DNA of 64,000 nucleotides. Origin: Planctomycetaceae bacterium. Its GTDB lineage: Bacteria > Planctomycetota > Planctomycetia > Pirellulales > Pirellulaceae. Each line of letters begins with the position of its first letter. Position 1 is the stretch's first letter. The stretch covers positions 1 to 64,000 of the forward strand of contig DUDC01000279.1 of the NCBI GenBank assembly GCA_012959465.1, written 5' to 3'. The position numbers and the translations under genes are program-made. Of the stretch, positions 55,219-64,000 are shown piece after piece. Under the pieces are notes generated by a model. The model worked only from the letters and a program-made list of their open reading frames with translations, ran no database searches and had not been told where the DNA came from.

Positions 55219-56739
55219 TCACTCCGCCCGCATCAGCGCCTCGCCAGCCAACCTTCCGCTGGTCATCGCCCACGCGATGTGAAGACCGTGACTCCAGAGG
55301 ACCATACCGGAGAGTCCGTTTTGGCCGACGGCGTAAAGGCCCGGAATGACGTCGCCTTGATCATCCAGCACACGCATCTGTCGATCGACCATCGCGCCGC
55401 CTTCGGTCGTGGTGAAGTAGGCCTTCACTGGCCCGAGTAACAGCCACTGCCCACCAACTAAAGGCGCACAGAAATCGGTCGGGCAGCGGCCAAAAACGTC
55501 ATCTTGCTTCCCGGCTACGACCTCATTCCATTGTTGGATCGTTCCAACGAGACCCTGCGCATCGACTCCACACAGAAGAGCAACTTCGGCAAGGTCGTGA
55601 GCAGAGTGGGTCACATCGGACCGGAGGCGCCGATAGTCGGCCACATAGGCGTAGGCAATATCGGGTGCGGTCGAAATAAAATTTGGCCATGCGGAATATC
55701 GCTCACAGAGTCGTTGATCCAACAGGATATACGCTACCTTTCCTGGCTGGTCGGCAACCTGGAGCTCCCGTACAGGCGACTCCGTCTCATCGACGAATCG
55801 TTGACCCTGTTGATTGACAAGGATGGCCCCATCGGCGAAGAGGGAATCCTCGGGGTGCTGCCATGTCACCAGCAGCCGCTTGATCATGGCGTTCATCAGG
55901 CGGCGGGGCGTCCTTGAGGCCAACCATCCCAAACACCGGCTCCAAGGACCGGACGCGGGCAACCACTGCTGGAACGGACGTCGACCGCTGGGCACGAACC
56001 GTAATTCGGGTCCATAGGTAACGTCCATATTGATCAACTGCGCCCCAGCTCGTTCGGCCAGCTCGTGCCCGTCTCCAGTGGCGGTCGGATTGATCCCCTC
56101 CACATTCCCGTAGGCACTACCTTTGTGTTTCGCGATCATAGCGGCGTTGCTGGAGTAGTCTCCGGCCGCCAATACAACACCGTTTCTCGCATGGAATTCC
56201 CGACGCGTCGCACCAACACATGCGACGACTCCTGTGAACCTGCCCTCCTCGCACAACAGATCCGTGACCGACGCGTCGCAGAGCATCACACCTCGATGCC
56301 GAGCCAATTGCAATTGCAATTGGGCAATGTAGGCTTTCGCCCCGGGAACGACATTGTGCATGCGTCGTTGACGGTTTGGCGGTTCGGGATGTGGTCCCAC
56401 AAACGACAATCCCATCGCTTGTAGCCACTCGAGGGTGTCGGCAGCATGCTGCAAGAAAAATGCACGCATGTCGGCCGTATTGCGTGCCTCAATCACGTCG
56501 GGAGCAAACTTGGCAACGTCCTCCGCATGAATCCGATGGTGATCTTTGATCTTGGCTCGATGTTGCAACGAAGTACCGGCAGCCGTGAACGACCCAACGG
56601 CAATCCCCGTCGTACCTCCAGGTTGCGTCTGTTTTTCCAGCAGCAAGACTCGGCCACCACGTTGAGCTGCCGACACGGCCGCCGCCAATCCGCTACCGCC
56701 AGCTCCAACAACGATGACGTCGTATGCGTCTGGTTTCAT
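55219..56739 (-). CDS. FAD-dependent oxidoreductase (fumarate reductase/ketosteroid dehydrogenase-like flavoprotein)
   Basis: A 506-residue flavoprotein of the FAD-binding-2 family. Motifs: YDVIVVGAGGSGLAAAVSAAQRG (glycines 12-17), LLLEKQTQPGGTTGIAVGSF, GVVLAAGDYSSNAAMI, and the C-terminal LYAVGQNGLSGMVLWSHGLHIAWAMTSGRLAGE. Related enzymes are fumarate reductases, 3-ketosteroid delta-1-dehydrogenases and tricarballylate dehydrogenases. No signal peptide. GGGAGG precedes the start. Its 3' end faces the DUF1501 gene. Substrate cannot be assigned. Confidence 0.88.
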   Translation of the reverse strand: MKPDAYDVIVVGAGGSGLAAAVSAAQRGGRVLLLEKQTQPGGTTGIAVGSFTAAGTSLQHRAKIKDHHRIHAEDVAKFAPDVIEARNTADMRAFFLQHAADTLEWLQAMGLSFVGPHPEPPNRQRRMHNVVPGAKAYIAQLQLQLARHRGVMLCDASVTDLLCEEGRFTGVVACVGATRREFHARNGVVLAAGDYSSNAAMIAKHKGSAYGNVEGINPTATGDGHELAERAGAQLINMDVTYGPELRFVPSGRRPFQQWLPASGPWSRCLGWLASRTPRRLMNAMIKRLLVTWQHPEDSLFADGAILVNQQGQRFVDETESPVRELQVADQPGKVAYILLDQRLCERYSAWPNFISTAPDIAYAYVADYRRLRSDVTHSAHDLAEVALLCGVDAQGLVGTIQQWNEVVAGKQDDVFGRCPTDFCAPLVGGQWLLLGPVKAYFTTTEGGAMVDRQMRVLDDQGDVIPGLYAVGQNGLSGMVLWSHGLHIAWAMTSGRLAGEALMRAE

Positions 56740-56885
56740 TTTGGTTGCCTCCCTAGACTCACACTTCGTGCCGACGACGGGTGCGTCATCTTAATTGTTT
56801 CACACAAAGGCACGAAGACACAAAAAGAGCAGGGACGACGAAACAGACGTGGCGTGGACATAAGTGTGATTTGAAGGCGAGTTCT

Positions 56886-58220
56886 TCAATCGATGCTCCG
56901 CAGGTATTCTTCGCGACGTGCCAACAGTCGTTTGACAACGTCCGGATGGTCGCCGGCCAGGTTTGTCATTTCCGACGAGTCCTGTTTTAGATTTACAAGG
57001 AACAACTTGTCCGCCGGTCCCAACGGAGCTTTCTCACTTCGGTCGCGTGGATTGCCCAACAGTTTCCAATCGTTATCGCGAACAACCCACTGTGGTGCGT
57101 TCCCTCGGCCGAGTTGCCAATAGAAACCACTGTGTGGTCCGTTCTGTTTCCCGTCGACAATTACTTCCTTCAAACTACGTCCATCGATCGTACGATCAGG
57201 TAGTTTTGCGCCACAAAAATCGGCAATCGTGGGGTACCAGTCGCAGCCGACACTCAGCTGACCCCGAACTTCGCCGCCTGGAATGACGCCGGGCATACTT
57301 ACGATTGAGGGCACTCGCAGACCTCCTTCAAACAAGCACCCTTTTGCACCACGGTACGGTCCAGCATTTCCACCACCAAAGAATGCTCGCTCCTCCGTCG
57401 AGTGGCCGTGATCGGATTGAAAAATCACCAGAGTGTTTTCATCCAATCCGGTCTCTTCCAGGTGGTCTAGAACTCGCCCGACAACTTCATCCATTGTCGA
57501 TACGAATTCAGCATACATTCGTCTCGGCGCTTTCAAGTGCTTGTAATGGTCTCTCCACTTTTGCGTGCCCTGCATCGGGTAGTGGGGAACATTAATCGCC
57601 CAATAGACAAAAAACGGTCCTTTCCGGTTCGCGTCGATAAACTGGATGCACTCTTCGGCCATCCGATCGGGAAAGAACTGGCCATCTTCCCAGATTTGTT
57701 TTCCATTGCGCCACAAGTCGTGTCGGTTGGGGCCATTCCAGTAGAAGAAGTGTGAGTAGTTGTCGATGCACCCGCCCATGTGACCGAACGAGTAGTCAAA
57801 TCCTTGGCCATTCGGCATGGTTTCAGGCGTGTAACCGAGGTGCCACTTCCCGATGTGACCAGTCGCGTAACCAGCTTCTCGCATCATTTCCGCCAACGTC
57901 ACTTCGTCGGTCGGCATTCCTGCCACACCCTCTTGCGATGAGACGTTGCCAGGAACTCCAGCCCGCACGGGAAAACGGCCGGTGAGTAATCCCGCGCGTG
58001 ATGCAGAGCAAATCGCTGACGGTGCGTACATTTGAGTGAAGCGGACGCCTCGTCGAGCCAGGGCGTCCAAGTTGGGAGTCGCCAGATCTGTGGCCCCGTA
58101 GCAATTGAGGTCAATCGACCCCTGATCGTCTGTGTAGATCAACAACACGTTCGGCCGGTCGGCCGCCGCTGCTATGGAAGTGGAACCGATGCATAGAATA
58201 AACACCAAACCATATCGCAT
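56886..58220 (-). CDS. Arylsulfatase family protein with CxAxR active-site motif
   Basis: A 444-residue secreted sulfatase (signal MRYGLVFILCIGSTSIAAAA). YTDDQGSID provides the metal Asp pair, GKWHLG and QSDHGHS follow. The active-site motif is C71-S-A-S-R: Ala replaces the usual Pro. Cys maturation at CxAxR is known for some sulfatases handled by anaerobic-type or permissive maturases, so activity is still possible. GAGG lies upstream of the start. It is co-directional with the flavoprotein gene 146 bases downstream. Confidence 0.92.
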   Translation of the reverse strand: MRYGLVFILCIGSTSIAAAADRPNVLLIYTDDQGSIDLNCYGATDLATPNLDALARRGVRFTQMYAPSAICSASRAGLLTGRFPVRAGVPGNVSSQEGVAGMPTDEVTLAEMMREAGYATGHIGKWHLGYTPETMPNGQGFDYSFGHMGGCIDNYSHFFYWNGPNRHDLWRNGKQIWEDGQFFPDRMAEECIQFIDANRKGPFFVYWAINVPHYPMQGTQKWRDHYKHLKAPRRMYAEFVSTMDEVVGRVLDHLEETGLDENTLVIFQSDHGHSTEERAFFGGGNAGPYRGAKGCLFEGGLRVPSIVSMPGVIPGGEVRGQLSVGCDWYPTIADFCGAKLPDRTIDGRSLKEVIVDGKQNGPHSGFYWQLGRGNAPQWVVRDNDWKLLGNPRDRSEKAPLGPADKLFLVNLKQDSSEMTNLAGDHPDVVKRLLARREEYLRSID

Positions 58221-58469
58221 TACTTTTGATCCTCATGAAAAGTTCGTCGACTACGGCGGGATGCCCAGATTTGATCAGCTAGTCCTACGTCAGAATATCT
58301 CGCCCAGTCGCCGTCTGCACGCGACTTGTTGAAAAATCACTTGCATCGATTGAATCTCGGCCGTCCTGCTGGCTTCCCTGCACGGATAAGAGGTGGAAAT
58401 TCGCCTCACTGCTAAACTGGAATCTGCTATACTGACAGCACTGATTTGCCCGACCGTCCCAGTCCCGGT

Positions 58470-58622
58470 GAAGCTAGGATTGAAAACTACATCGGAGGTA
58501 CAGCGCTTAACCAATTCATTCCGCTCGCACCGCCAAAGACGGTGCGAGCGGAATAAATTGGGTTGTTGCGTTAATTGGCCAGGTAGTCGCCAAGCCTCAA
58601 TCCACCGGCACAGGGCCGGTGG
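58470..58622. repeat. Dispersed hairpin element, copy 2 (central attccgctc hairpin plus caccggc arm)
   Basis: In the 482-base gap 58221-58702: a spacer with tgaaaactacatcggagg (about 58480-58498) matching copy 1, then a central hairpin where 58511-58532 pairs with 58540-58561 at 21 of 22 positions, and a right arm ccaccggcacagggccggtgg (58602-58622). The spacer and left half of the hairpin match 9144-9201 closely. It ends 80 bases before the fourth DUF1501 gene. Elsewhere in the gap I see only a possible -10-like tatact near 58430. Confidence 0.75.
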
Positions 58623-58702
58623 GGATTACGAGTAGCGCGTACGGCTCAATTCAACGGAGACCGCAGTTCGTCTTTAGTGCCGATAAACCGCGAGGTCCAA
58701 GC

Positions 58703-60094
58703 ATGATGCGGCCCACCAAAAACCGACAGCTGTCACCCAACCGTCGCCAGGCGATACAAATTGGAGCGGGACTATTTGGACTGACGTTGCCTCAATTTCT
58801 CCGTGCGGCCGCCGAGATACCAGGCGCTCGAAAAGACATTTCATGCATTTTCATTTTCTTGGCTGGTGGTCCTAGCCACTTCGAGACCTTCGACCCCAAA
58901 CCCAACGCGCCCGCTGAAATACGAGGACTTTGGAAGCCGACTGCCACAAGCGTTCCCGGAACGTTCATCTGCGAGAAGATGCCACTAATGGCTCGCCGCA
59001 TGCACAAAGTCACCATTGTCCGGTCGTGGCAGGGCAGGAGCGGCTCACACTCGACTGGTTCACAGCATGTCGCGAGCGGTATGGAATCGCCTACTGGTGG
59101 TCAGTACTATCCCAATTTTGGCTGTGTTGTTTCAGCATTGCTCGGCAACAAGGTCTCGGGCGTGCCGGCACATTTCGGTCTGCCCGTAGCGGCTCGTTAT
59201 ACAGATCCAGCCGGCTACCTTGGTGCCGCCCATGCCGCGTTCGATATCAAAGGCGATCCAATCGATGATTCGGCTGGTCTCACAAAACTGACCTTGGCCC
59301 AAAAGCGGTTCGAGGATCGACAGTCGATCCTCCGCCAACTCGACAATCTTGGGCGCCTCGCCGATGTCCATGATTCGGACCTGCAGTCAGTTGACAAGTT
59401 TGGCGGCGAGGCCATCGAATTGCTCACCAGCGGCGGGATGCGAAACGCACTGAATGTAAACGACGAACCGGCCGCACTCCGGGAACGATACGGCGACAAC
59501 TTGTACGGCCGGCGCGTCCTACTGGCTCGGCGCTTGATCGAAGCTGGAGCTCGTTTTGTGACCATTAATCAGGCCGTTCAAGGCGGCCTCTTTGGCGCCG
59601 GCCCGACCAATGGCACATGGGACAATCACCATTTACTGTTTGAGAGCATGATGTCGTTTGCGAACGAGCCGCCGACTATCCCCGGCGCCTACAAGTGGCA
59701 CCGCGAACGGGGGCCTGGAAACCTGCCCCAATTGGACATGTCACTCTCTACATTACTAGACGATCTCGACGACCGAGGTCTGTTATCGACGACTCTGGTG
59801 GTCGCCATGGGCGAATTCGGACGAACGCCCAAAATCAACAAGGATGCTGGCCGCGACCATTATCCCGCCGCTGGCAGCGTCCTGTTGGCAGGTGCTGGCA
59901 TCGCCGAAGGTGCAGTGATCGGAGCAACGGACAAACACGGCACGGAACCAAAAACTCGCCCCTGGCGTCCGGAGGATTTTGCGGCATCGATCTATCGAGC
60001 GTTGGGTCTTGATCCCCACACGACACACTTCCCTCGGCTTGTTCGTCCGACACCGATTGCTAAGGGCACCGTCATCGATGGCTTGTTCGCATGA
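58703..60094 (+). CDS. DUF1501 family protein (fourth in the window)
   Basis: A 463-residue DUF1501 protein. The ATG at 58703 (another follows directly) has GAGG upstream and precedes the export signal NRRQAIQIGAGLFGLTLPQFL; a GTG 84 bases upstream opens the same frame inside the repeat and is not used. Blocks: CIFIFLAGGPSHFETFDPKPNA, VRSWQGRSGSHSTGSQHVASG, AMGEFGRTPKIN, GRDHYPAAGSVLLAGAGIAEG, and FAASIYRALGLD. It is a stand-alone copy with no DUF1553 partner. Convergent with the RidA gene, 10 bases apart. Confidence 0.92.
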   Translation: MMRPTKNRQLSPNRRQAIQIGAGLFGLTLPQFLRAAAEIPGARKDISCIFIFLAGGPSHFETFDPKPNAPAEIRGLWKPTATSVPGTFICEKMPLMARRMHKVTIVRSWQGRSGSHSTGSQHVASGMESPTGGQYYPNFGCVVSALLGNKVSGVPAHFGLPVAARYTDPAGYLGAAHAAFDIKGDPIDDSAGLTKLTLAQKRFEDRQSILRQLDNLGRLADVHDSDLQSVDKFGGEAIELLTSGGMRNALNVNDEPAALRERYGDNLYGRRVLLARRLIEAGARFVTINQAVQGGLFGAGPTNGTWDNHHLLFESMMSFANEPPTIPGAYKWHRERGPGNLPQLDMSLSTLLDDLDDRGLLSTTLVVAMGEFGRTPKINKDAGRDHYPAAGSVLLAGAGIAEGAVIGATDKHGTEPKTRPWRPEDFAASIYRALGLDPHTTHFPRLVRPTPIAKGTVIDGLFA

Positions 60095-60104
60095 ATCCTG
60101 CTGG

Positions 60105-60548
60105 CTAGCCTTTCACCTCAAAAATTGCTTCTACCTCGACCGCCGCCCCGGTTGGAAGCGCCGCAAAGCCCAGCGCACTCCGGGCATGGTACCCGTCACC
60201 GTCTTTGCCAAAAAGATCGTGCAGTAAGTCCGAGGCGCCATTAATAACAAGGTGCTGATCCGTAAAATCGGGCGCCGAATAGACGCAACCGAGAAGTTTG
60301 ATCACTCTTAAGCCGTCGAGTGTTCCATGTTCATCGTGAACCGACCGCAGGACCTTGACGGCGCAATCTTTGGCAGCCTCATAACCCTGTTCGACCGTAA
60401 GGCCCCGGTGGCCAAGCACGCCGCACAAATCGCTGGTATGACCTGATGTAATAAGCAGGTTGCCCGTGCGAATGCATAGGTTCAAGTAGCCGGGCTCATT
60501 CGACGTAAATTCAATTCCAATTTCTTTCGCGCGTTCTTCAGGACTCAT
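60105..60548 (-). CDS. RidA family protein (YjgF/YER057c/UK114)
   Basis: A 147-residue cytoplasmic protein of the longer RidA subgroup. RidA proteins hydrolyse reactive enamine/imine intermediates. The conserved C-terminal segment HARSALGFAALPTGAAVEVEAIF carries R123 in the position of the catalytic Arg, followed by the usual LP and EVE. GGAG precedes the start. It is co-directional with the sialidase-like gene upstream, separated by 88 bases, but need not be functionally linked to it. Confidence 0.9.
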   Translation of the reverse strand: MSPEERAKEIGIEFTSNEPGYLNLCIRTGNLLITSGHTSDLCGVLGHRGLTVEQGYEAAKDCAVKVLRSVHDEHGTLDGLRVIKLLGCVYSAPDFTDQHLVINGASDLLHDLFGKDGDGYHARSALGFAALPTGAAVEVEAIFEVKG

Positions 60549-60636
60549 TCATGAATCTCCACGTATCGAGTATGTGCCGAAGGAACATAAGAAGCGTATT
60601 CTACTCCGTCCGATACAGATTTGCCGAGGGGCACTG

Positions 60637-62550
60637 TCACTCAGACGGTTGCCCGTAAAACCAGGAAATCGGCATCGCGCGGTATCGAGTTGAATAATTG
60701 CGAGCCGTGTTGTCCCAGTAACTAAGGTGTGCTTTGCCCCGCGAGAAAAGCACACTTACGTAGGAGAACGTACGCTTATCGTCGGTCTCCAGGTTTCGGA
60801 TCTGCCGCCACGTCTGCCCCTCATCCGATGAAATTGCGGCGGTGAGCGGCGTGCGGCGACCGCCGTGTCCGGCCCCATCTTTGAAGACGTTGTTCCAAAC
60901 CAACAGCAAGTCACCCGTAGATGGGATGCGTCGAATCGTGGCTGGCGCCTCAGGCGCTCGCAACTTCCCCAACGGGACGGCGCTGCTCCACGTGTCACCT
61001 CCATCTTCCGAATGACTAGACGCAATGTAGCCCAACTGAGATCGTGTGATCATTAGTAGACGCCCGTCTCTCAACTCGACGACCTCCGGCTCCATCGCTC
61101 CCCGTTTCGGTAGGTCCACCTCGCCTTTCCCGCGCCGCCAGCTTTTCCCAGCGTCGTCGGATATCCAACAGCGGGAAGTAAAGTGGTTTACGGTACGCAC
61201 GTTGGACGTTGAGGCTACCGGCACCAGCAGCCGACCGTTAGACAGTTGCGTCACGCGATCGTTGTTCATCACGTGGTATCCATCCTCGGCCGTGACAAGT
61301 ACTCTTTCACCAAAGGTACGGCATTCGTCCTGGGAGAAACGCACGAACACGCGCAGGTCGTCGCCAGAATTCTTTTGCAGATAGAACATCGCAATCGTGT
61401 TTTGATTCGGTACTCGAAGCCGGCGAAATGTCACACTCATTACATTTAATTTTCCAGTCGTCTCCTGCAACACCACCGAATCACCCCAGCTCGCACCGCC
61501 ATCACTTGAGCGACGCCCCACGATTCGTGCGCGAGAAAAATCGCTTCCACCGCCGATAAACTCTGTCACAGCCAGTAACAAATCGCCATTATTCAACTCG
61601 ACCATTGAACCCTCGGTGAATCGAGGATTTTGCTTCGTCGCCGGAAAAACGATTTGTGACTGAACACCGGCCGACCGATGCTCATGCGAATCCAGTGCCA
61701 ACAGCGACTGCGCAGCGCGGACGCGGACGTCGACGTTCTCGTCGTTTAGCAATTCTCTGAGACGATCAACTGCCTCTAGAATGTGCGACTCACCTGCAAA
61801 GACGGCGGCGTATGTTCGAATCGCCGCGTCATTCGATCGGAGGTTCTTCAGTAACGCCCGCTTTCCGTCCGCGTCGCCCAATAGTGCCAATGCATGTTCG
61901 TGGAAGGCGACGGCGACCGAATCGCTTGTCGAGTCGGCTCGCTTACGAATCACTGGAATGTCCGATGCATCGCCAATGCGAGCTAGCACCCAGGCGGCCA
62001 GGCGACCGTCACTTTCATCGCCCTCCTTGAGGGTGGCACGGAGCATCACCATCGCGACCGTGTTTCCCGACCGCGCTAACGCGGCGGCGGCCATTAGTTG
62101 TAGTTTACGATTCTCTTCCTGCTCAAAGGCTGCGCGAAGTTCACTCCCGTCGCCAAGTTCGAACACTTTGTAGAGGCTCTCGGCGGCGTGGACATGCCCG
62201 TGAGCGTTTGCGCCGCGAAGAATACTGAACATGACAACCGCCTGCTGCCGGTCGCCCGCCCGCACTAGCTCGCGAGCTAACCCACACCGGTGCTGATCGT
62301 CGGTTTCGCTTGCAAGTTTTGGTGCCAGATAGCGACGGACATCGGCCGCCTTTCCTGCCTGGGTCAACGCCTCGGCGGCGTGCATCGCCGGCCAAAAGTC
62401 GGGGCCTCGAAGTGCGCTTTCCAAAATTTTGACGCAGCGGTCCCGTGACGATTGGTCGAGCACCTCTGCCGTTGCCGCAACGCCCAATGGCGCACCCATC
62501 CCGATAACAGTCAATATTAAGAATTTGGCCAAGCACAAGTGCGTTCTCAT
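60637..62550 (-). CDS. Secreted HEAT-repeat plus sialidase-like (Asp-box) beta-propeller protein
   Basis: A 637-residue protein. The start at 62550 is preferred because the signal peptide (MRTHLCLAKFLILTVIGMGAPLGVA) begins there and AAAGG lies upstream. Residues of about 30-280 are HEAT repeats (AAMHAAEALTQAGK-type units, RVRAAQSLLALDSHEH). Residues of about 290-637 form a six-bladed sialidase fold with at least four Asp-boxes: SSDGGASW, SDDAGKSW, SEDGGDTW, SSDEGQTW. FTEGSMVELNNGDLLLAV precedes them. An exo-alpha-sialidase or related glycoside-hydrolase activity is likely; the catalytic Tyr/Glu pair cannot be assigned by eye. Confidence 0.85.
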   Translation of the reverse strand: MRTHLCLAKFLILTVIGMGAPLGVAATAEVLDQSSRDRCVKILESALRGPDFWPAMHAAEALTQAGKAADVRRYLAPKLASETDDQHRCGLARELVRAGDRQQAVVMFSILRGANAHGHVHAAESLYKVFELGDGSELRAAFEQEENRKLQLMAAAALARSGNTVAMVMLRATLKEGDESDGRLAAWVLARIGDASDIPVIRKRADSTSDSVAVAFHEHALALLGDADGKRALLKNLRSNDAAIRTYAAVFAGESHILEAVDRLRELLNDENVDVRVRAAQSLLALDSHEHRSAGVQSQIVFPATKQNPRFTEGSMVELNNGDLLLAVTEFIGGGSDFSRARIVGRRSSDGGASWGDSVVLQETTGKLNVMSVTFRRLRVPNQNTIAMFYLQKNSGDDLRVFVRFSQDECRTFGERVLVTAEDGYHVMNNDRVTQLSNGRLLVPVASTSNVRTVNHFTSRCWISDDAGKSWRRGKGEVDLPKRGAMEPEVVELRDGRLLMITRSQLGYIASSHSEDGGDTWSSAVPLGKLRAPEAPATIRRIPSTGDLLLVWNNVFKDGAGHGGRRTPLTAAISSDEGQTWRQIRNLETDDKRTFSYVSVLFSRGKAHLSYWDNTARNYSTRYRAMPISWFYGQPSE

Positions 62551-62798
62551 TTTCGGTACCTTTCGAACGTTAATTGTAACGCCGATTCTTCGGTGCACAG
62601 CGAAACGCAATCATATTCCGCACCACTCGCATCAACGCCTGCCCAATGTGTGTTGTTTGTAGTCTCGGCGAGCCCAGCCGTCAAATAAGGCGCCCCGGTC
62701 ACGCAACCGGGCGTGGTCGCGTCGAGGAGATTGTAAATAGACTGCCGCTGCTCTACGCTTAACGCGGCCGATGCTCGACGCCACATAGAAGTCACTCA

Positions 62799-63929
62799 AT
62801 GACGGCAGAACCGATGGAACCAATTCAACTCTCTTTGCAAGCGTGTCGAGAACGGCAAGGTCGTTTGGCAGCTGAATTATCAAAACAGGACCTGACGGCA
62901 GCCATCTTCTCCAGTCACGAAAACGTCCAATATTTTACCGGTTTTCGACCGCACTGGATGCTGCAACCCCTACTCTTAATCGATGCATCGGGCCATTCGA
63001 CCTTGGTGGCACCCAACTCGATTCCCAACCATTTCGCCGCGGACGAAGTGTTGGTACATGAGGGCCAATGGCATTCAACGTTGCGTCAGGACCAATTGTC
63101 TTCCGCCAGTAATGCTCTGCGTGATTTCCACGGCGATTTTTTGGGGCGAGTCGGCGTTGAGGCGTCTTTGGCGGGCAATGGCGTCCTCGTGATGTTGAAC
63201 ATTACCGACCTGAGTCGAGTTGTCGATATTCAGCCGACCATCTGGACGCTACGACGACGCAAGGATGAAGATGAATTGTTGATGATTCGCCGCGCCGTCG
63301 CCTGTACCGAGGCAATGTACAAGAAAGCAAGGGAAATCATCAAACCTGGGATCAGCGAACTGGACGTCTACAACAGCCTGCACGCAGCGGCGGTTGAGAT
63401 TGCCGGCGAACCACTCACGGCCCTGGGTGCCGACTATCAGTGCAACTCGCCTGGCGGGCCTCCAAGGGATCGACTCGCGGTCGCCGGCGAACTCTACATA
63501 CTCGACCTGGGCCCGGTCTACCGCGGATATTGGGCCGACAATTGCCGGACCTTCGCGGTGGACGGGCGGCCATCAGACGTGCAACTTGCCGCCTGGCAGG
63601 CAGTTGTTTCCGCGCTCGACTTCGTTGAACGGACAGTTAGGCCCGGCACATCGTGCCGCGAATTATTCCAGGACGTGCAAGCGATGCTGGACGAACATCG
63701 CCCAGGTGCGTTCGGCCACCACTTGGGCCATGGCATTGGACTGTTCGCACACGAAACTCCGCACCTCAATCCACATTGGGATGATCACTTCGAGGAGGGC
63801 GACGTGTTCACCGCCGAGCCGGGCGTCTATTACGATGCCCTTCAGGCGGGTATTCGATTAGAGCAAAACTATGTTGTCACAAGGGACGGGATCGAACGAC
63901 TCACCTCTTTTCCACTCGAACTCGCCTAA
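62799..63929 (+). CDS. M24 family metallopeptidase (Xaa-Pro aminopeptidase-like)
   Basis: A 376-residue cytoplasmic pita-bread peptidase. The five metal ligands are all present: D236 and D247 (ILDLGPVYRGYWADNCRTF), H311 (HHLGHGIGL), E340 (TAEPGVYY), E355 (IRLEQNYVV). The N-terminal creatinase-like domain includes NVQYFTGFRPHWML. Members cleave Xaa-Pro dipeptides or, less often, act on creatine-like substrates. Divergent from the sialidase-like gene with 248 bases between, which hold a small cccggt-cacgca-accggg hairpin near 62694 and nothing else I can support. Confidence 0.93.
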   Translation: MTAEPMEPIQLSLQACRERQGRLAAELSKQDLTAAIFSSHENVQYFTGFRPHWMLQPLLLIDASGHSTLVAPNSIPNHFAADEVLVHEGQWHSTLRQDQLSSASNALRDFHGDFLGRVGVEASLAGNGVLVMLNITDLSRVVDIQPTIWTLRRRKDEDELLMIRRAVACTEAMYKKAREIIKPGISELDVYNSLHAAAVEIAGEPLTALGADYQCNSPGGPPRDRLAVAGELYILDLGPVYRGYWADNCRTFAVDGRPSDVQLAAWQAVVSALDFVERTVRPGTSCRELFQDVQAMLDEHRPGAFGHHLGHGIGLFAHETPHLNPHWDDHFEEGDVFTAEPGVYYDALQAGIRLEQNYVVTRDGIERLTSFPLELA

Positions 63930-64000
63930 CTTGAGTTCGGAACGGGTTAGATCCCTCGCTTACGCGTCGGGTTGCGATATGGGTGACGCTCCATGTGCGA

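Noticed and set aside
62547-62795. 82-codon open frame on the minus strand between the sialidase-like and M24 genes
   Set aside because: No ribosome site, no signal, no family motif; it overlaps the sialidase-like start. Too weak to call a gene.
63935-64000. cctcgcttacgcgtcgggttgcgat near the right end looks like a common planctomycete intergenic repeat
   Set aside because: Only one copy lies in this window, so repetition cannot be shown from the sequence itself.

Overview
The window reads as chromosomal DNA of a planctomycete, most likely a Pirellulales (Rhodopirellula or Blastopirellula type) bacterium. This rests on the gene families: six sulfatases, four Tat-exported DUF1501 proteins, a DUF1549/DUF1553 cytochrome protein, PVC-type beta-propeller/cytochrome c proteins, PQQ-like propellers, neutral-ceramidase-like enzymes, ThuA and several Gfo/Idh/MocA oxidoreductases. 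Genes are loosely packed, switch strand often and mostly carry signal peptides or Tat signals. I see no rRNA, tRNA, CRISPR array, prophage or insertion-sequence transposase.

Layout. 1-9 kb: a sugar isomerase-like TIM barrel, gamma-glutamyltranspeptidase, three sulfatases in a row on the minus strand (the last truncated), an aldo/keto reductase and a repetitive Arg/Glu/Asp-rich secreted protein. 9-26 kb: two multidomain proteins that each end in an azurin-like copper domain plus a cytochrome c domain, with a ceramidase-LamG protein, a PQQ-like lipoprotein, nicotinate phosphoribosyltransferase (pncB) and ThuA between or beside them; then glpQ, an NRAMP-like transporter with altered metal motifs, and a secreted protein with a possible caspase-like His/Cys dyad. 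26.4-29.4 kb: an overlapping three-gene operon of methyltransferase, FAD oxidoreductase and type III polyketide synthase, the one clear secondary-metabolite locus. 29.6-36.4 kb: sulfatase, two secreted Gfo/Idh/MocA proteins, a secreted alpha/beta hydrolase and a PQQ-like propeller. 36.7-44.6 kb: two DUF1501 proteins, a 983-residue propeller/HEAT/cytochrome protein, then KDPG aldolase and KDG kinase. 44.7-64 kb: a second ceramidase-like protein, a compact asparaginase-domain protein, sulfatase, a cytosolic Gfo/Idh/MocA protein, a DUF1553-DUF1501 pair, a flavoprotein, a sulfatase, a fourth DUF1501 protein, RidA, a HEAT plus Asp-box sialidase-like protein and an M24 peptidase.

How it fits together (inference). 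Sulfatases, the sialidase-like protein and carbohydrate-binding modules would desulfate and trim complex glycans outside the cytoplasm. Gfo/Idh/MocA oxidoreductases, the isomerase-like protein and the KDG kinase/KDPG aldolase pair would take the released sugars and uronic acids towards pyruvate and glyceraldehyde-3-phosphate. Cytochrome, azurin-like and PQQ-like proteins suggest periplasmic oxidation linked to electron transfer. No formylglycine-generating enzyme, which the sulfatases should need, is in the window.

Intergenic DNA is rich in dispersed palindromic repeats. At least four families recur: a palindrome with core tgtggcactggc, a ggggcgttgcc hairpin, a longer element with caccggc arms and an attccgctc central hairpin, and a 25-bp tcggagcactccaaagt motif. 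They sit only between genes.
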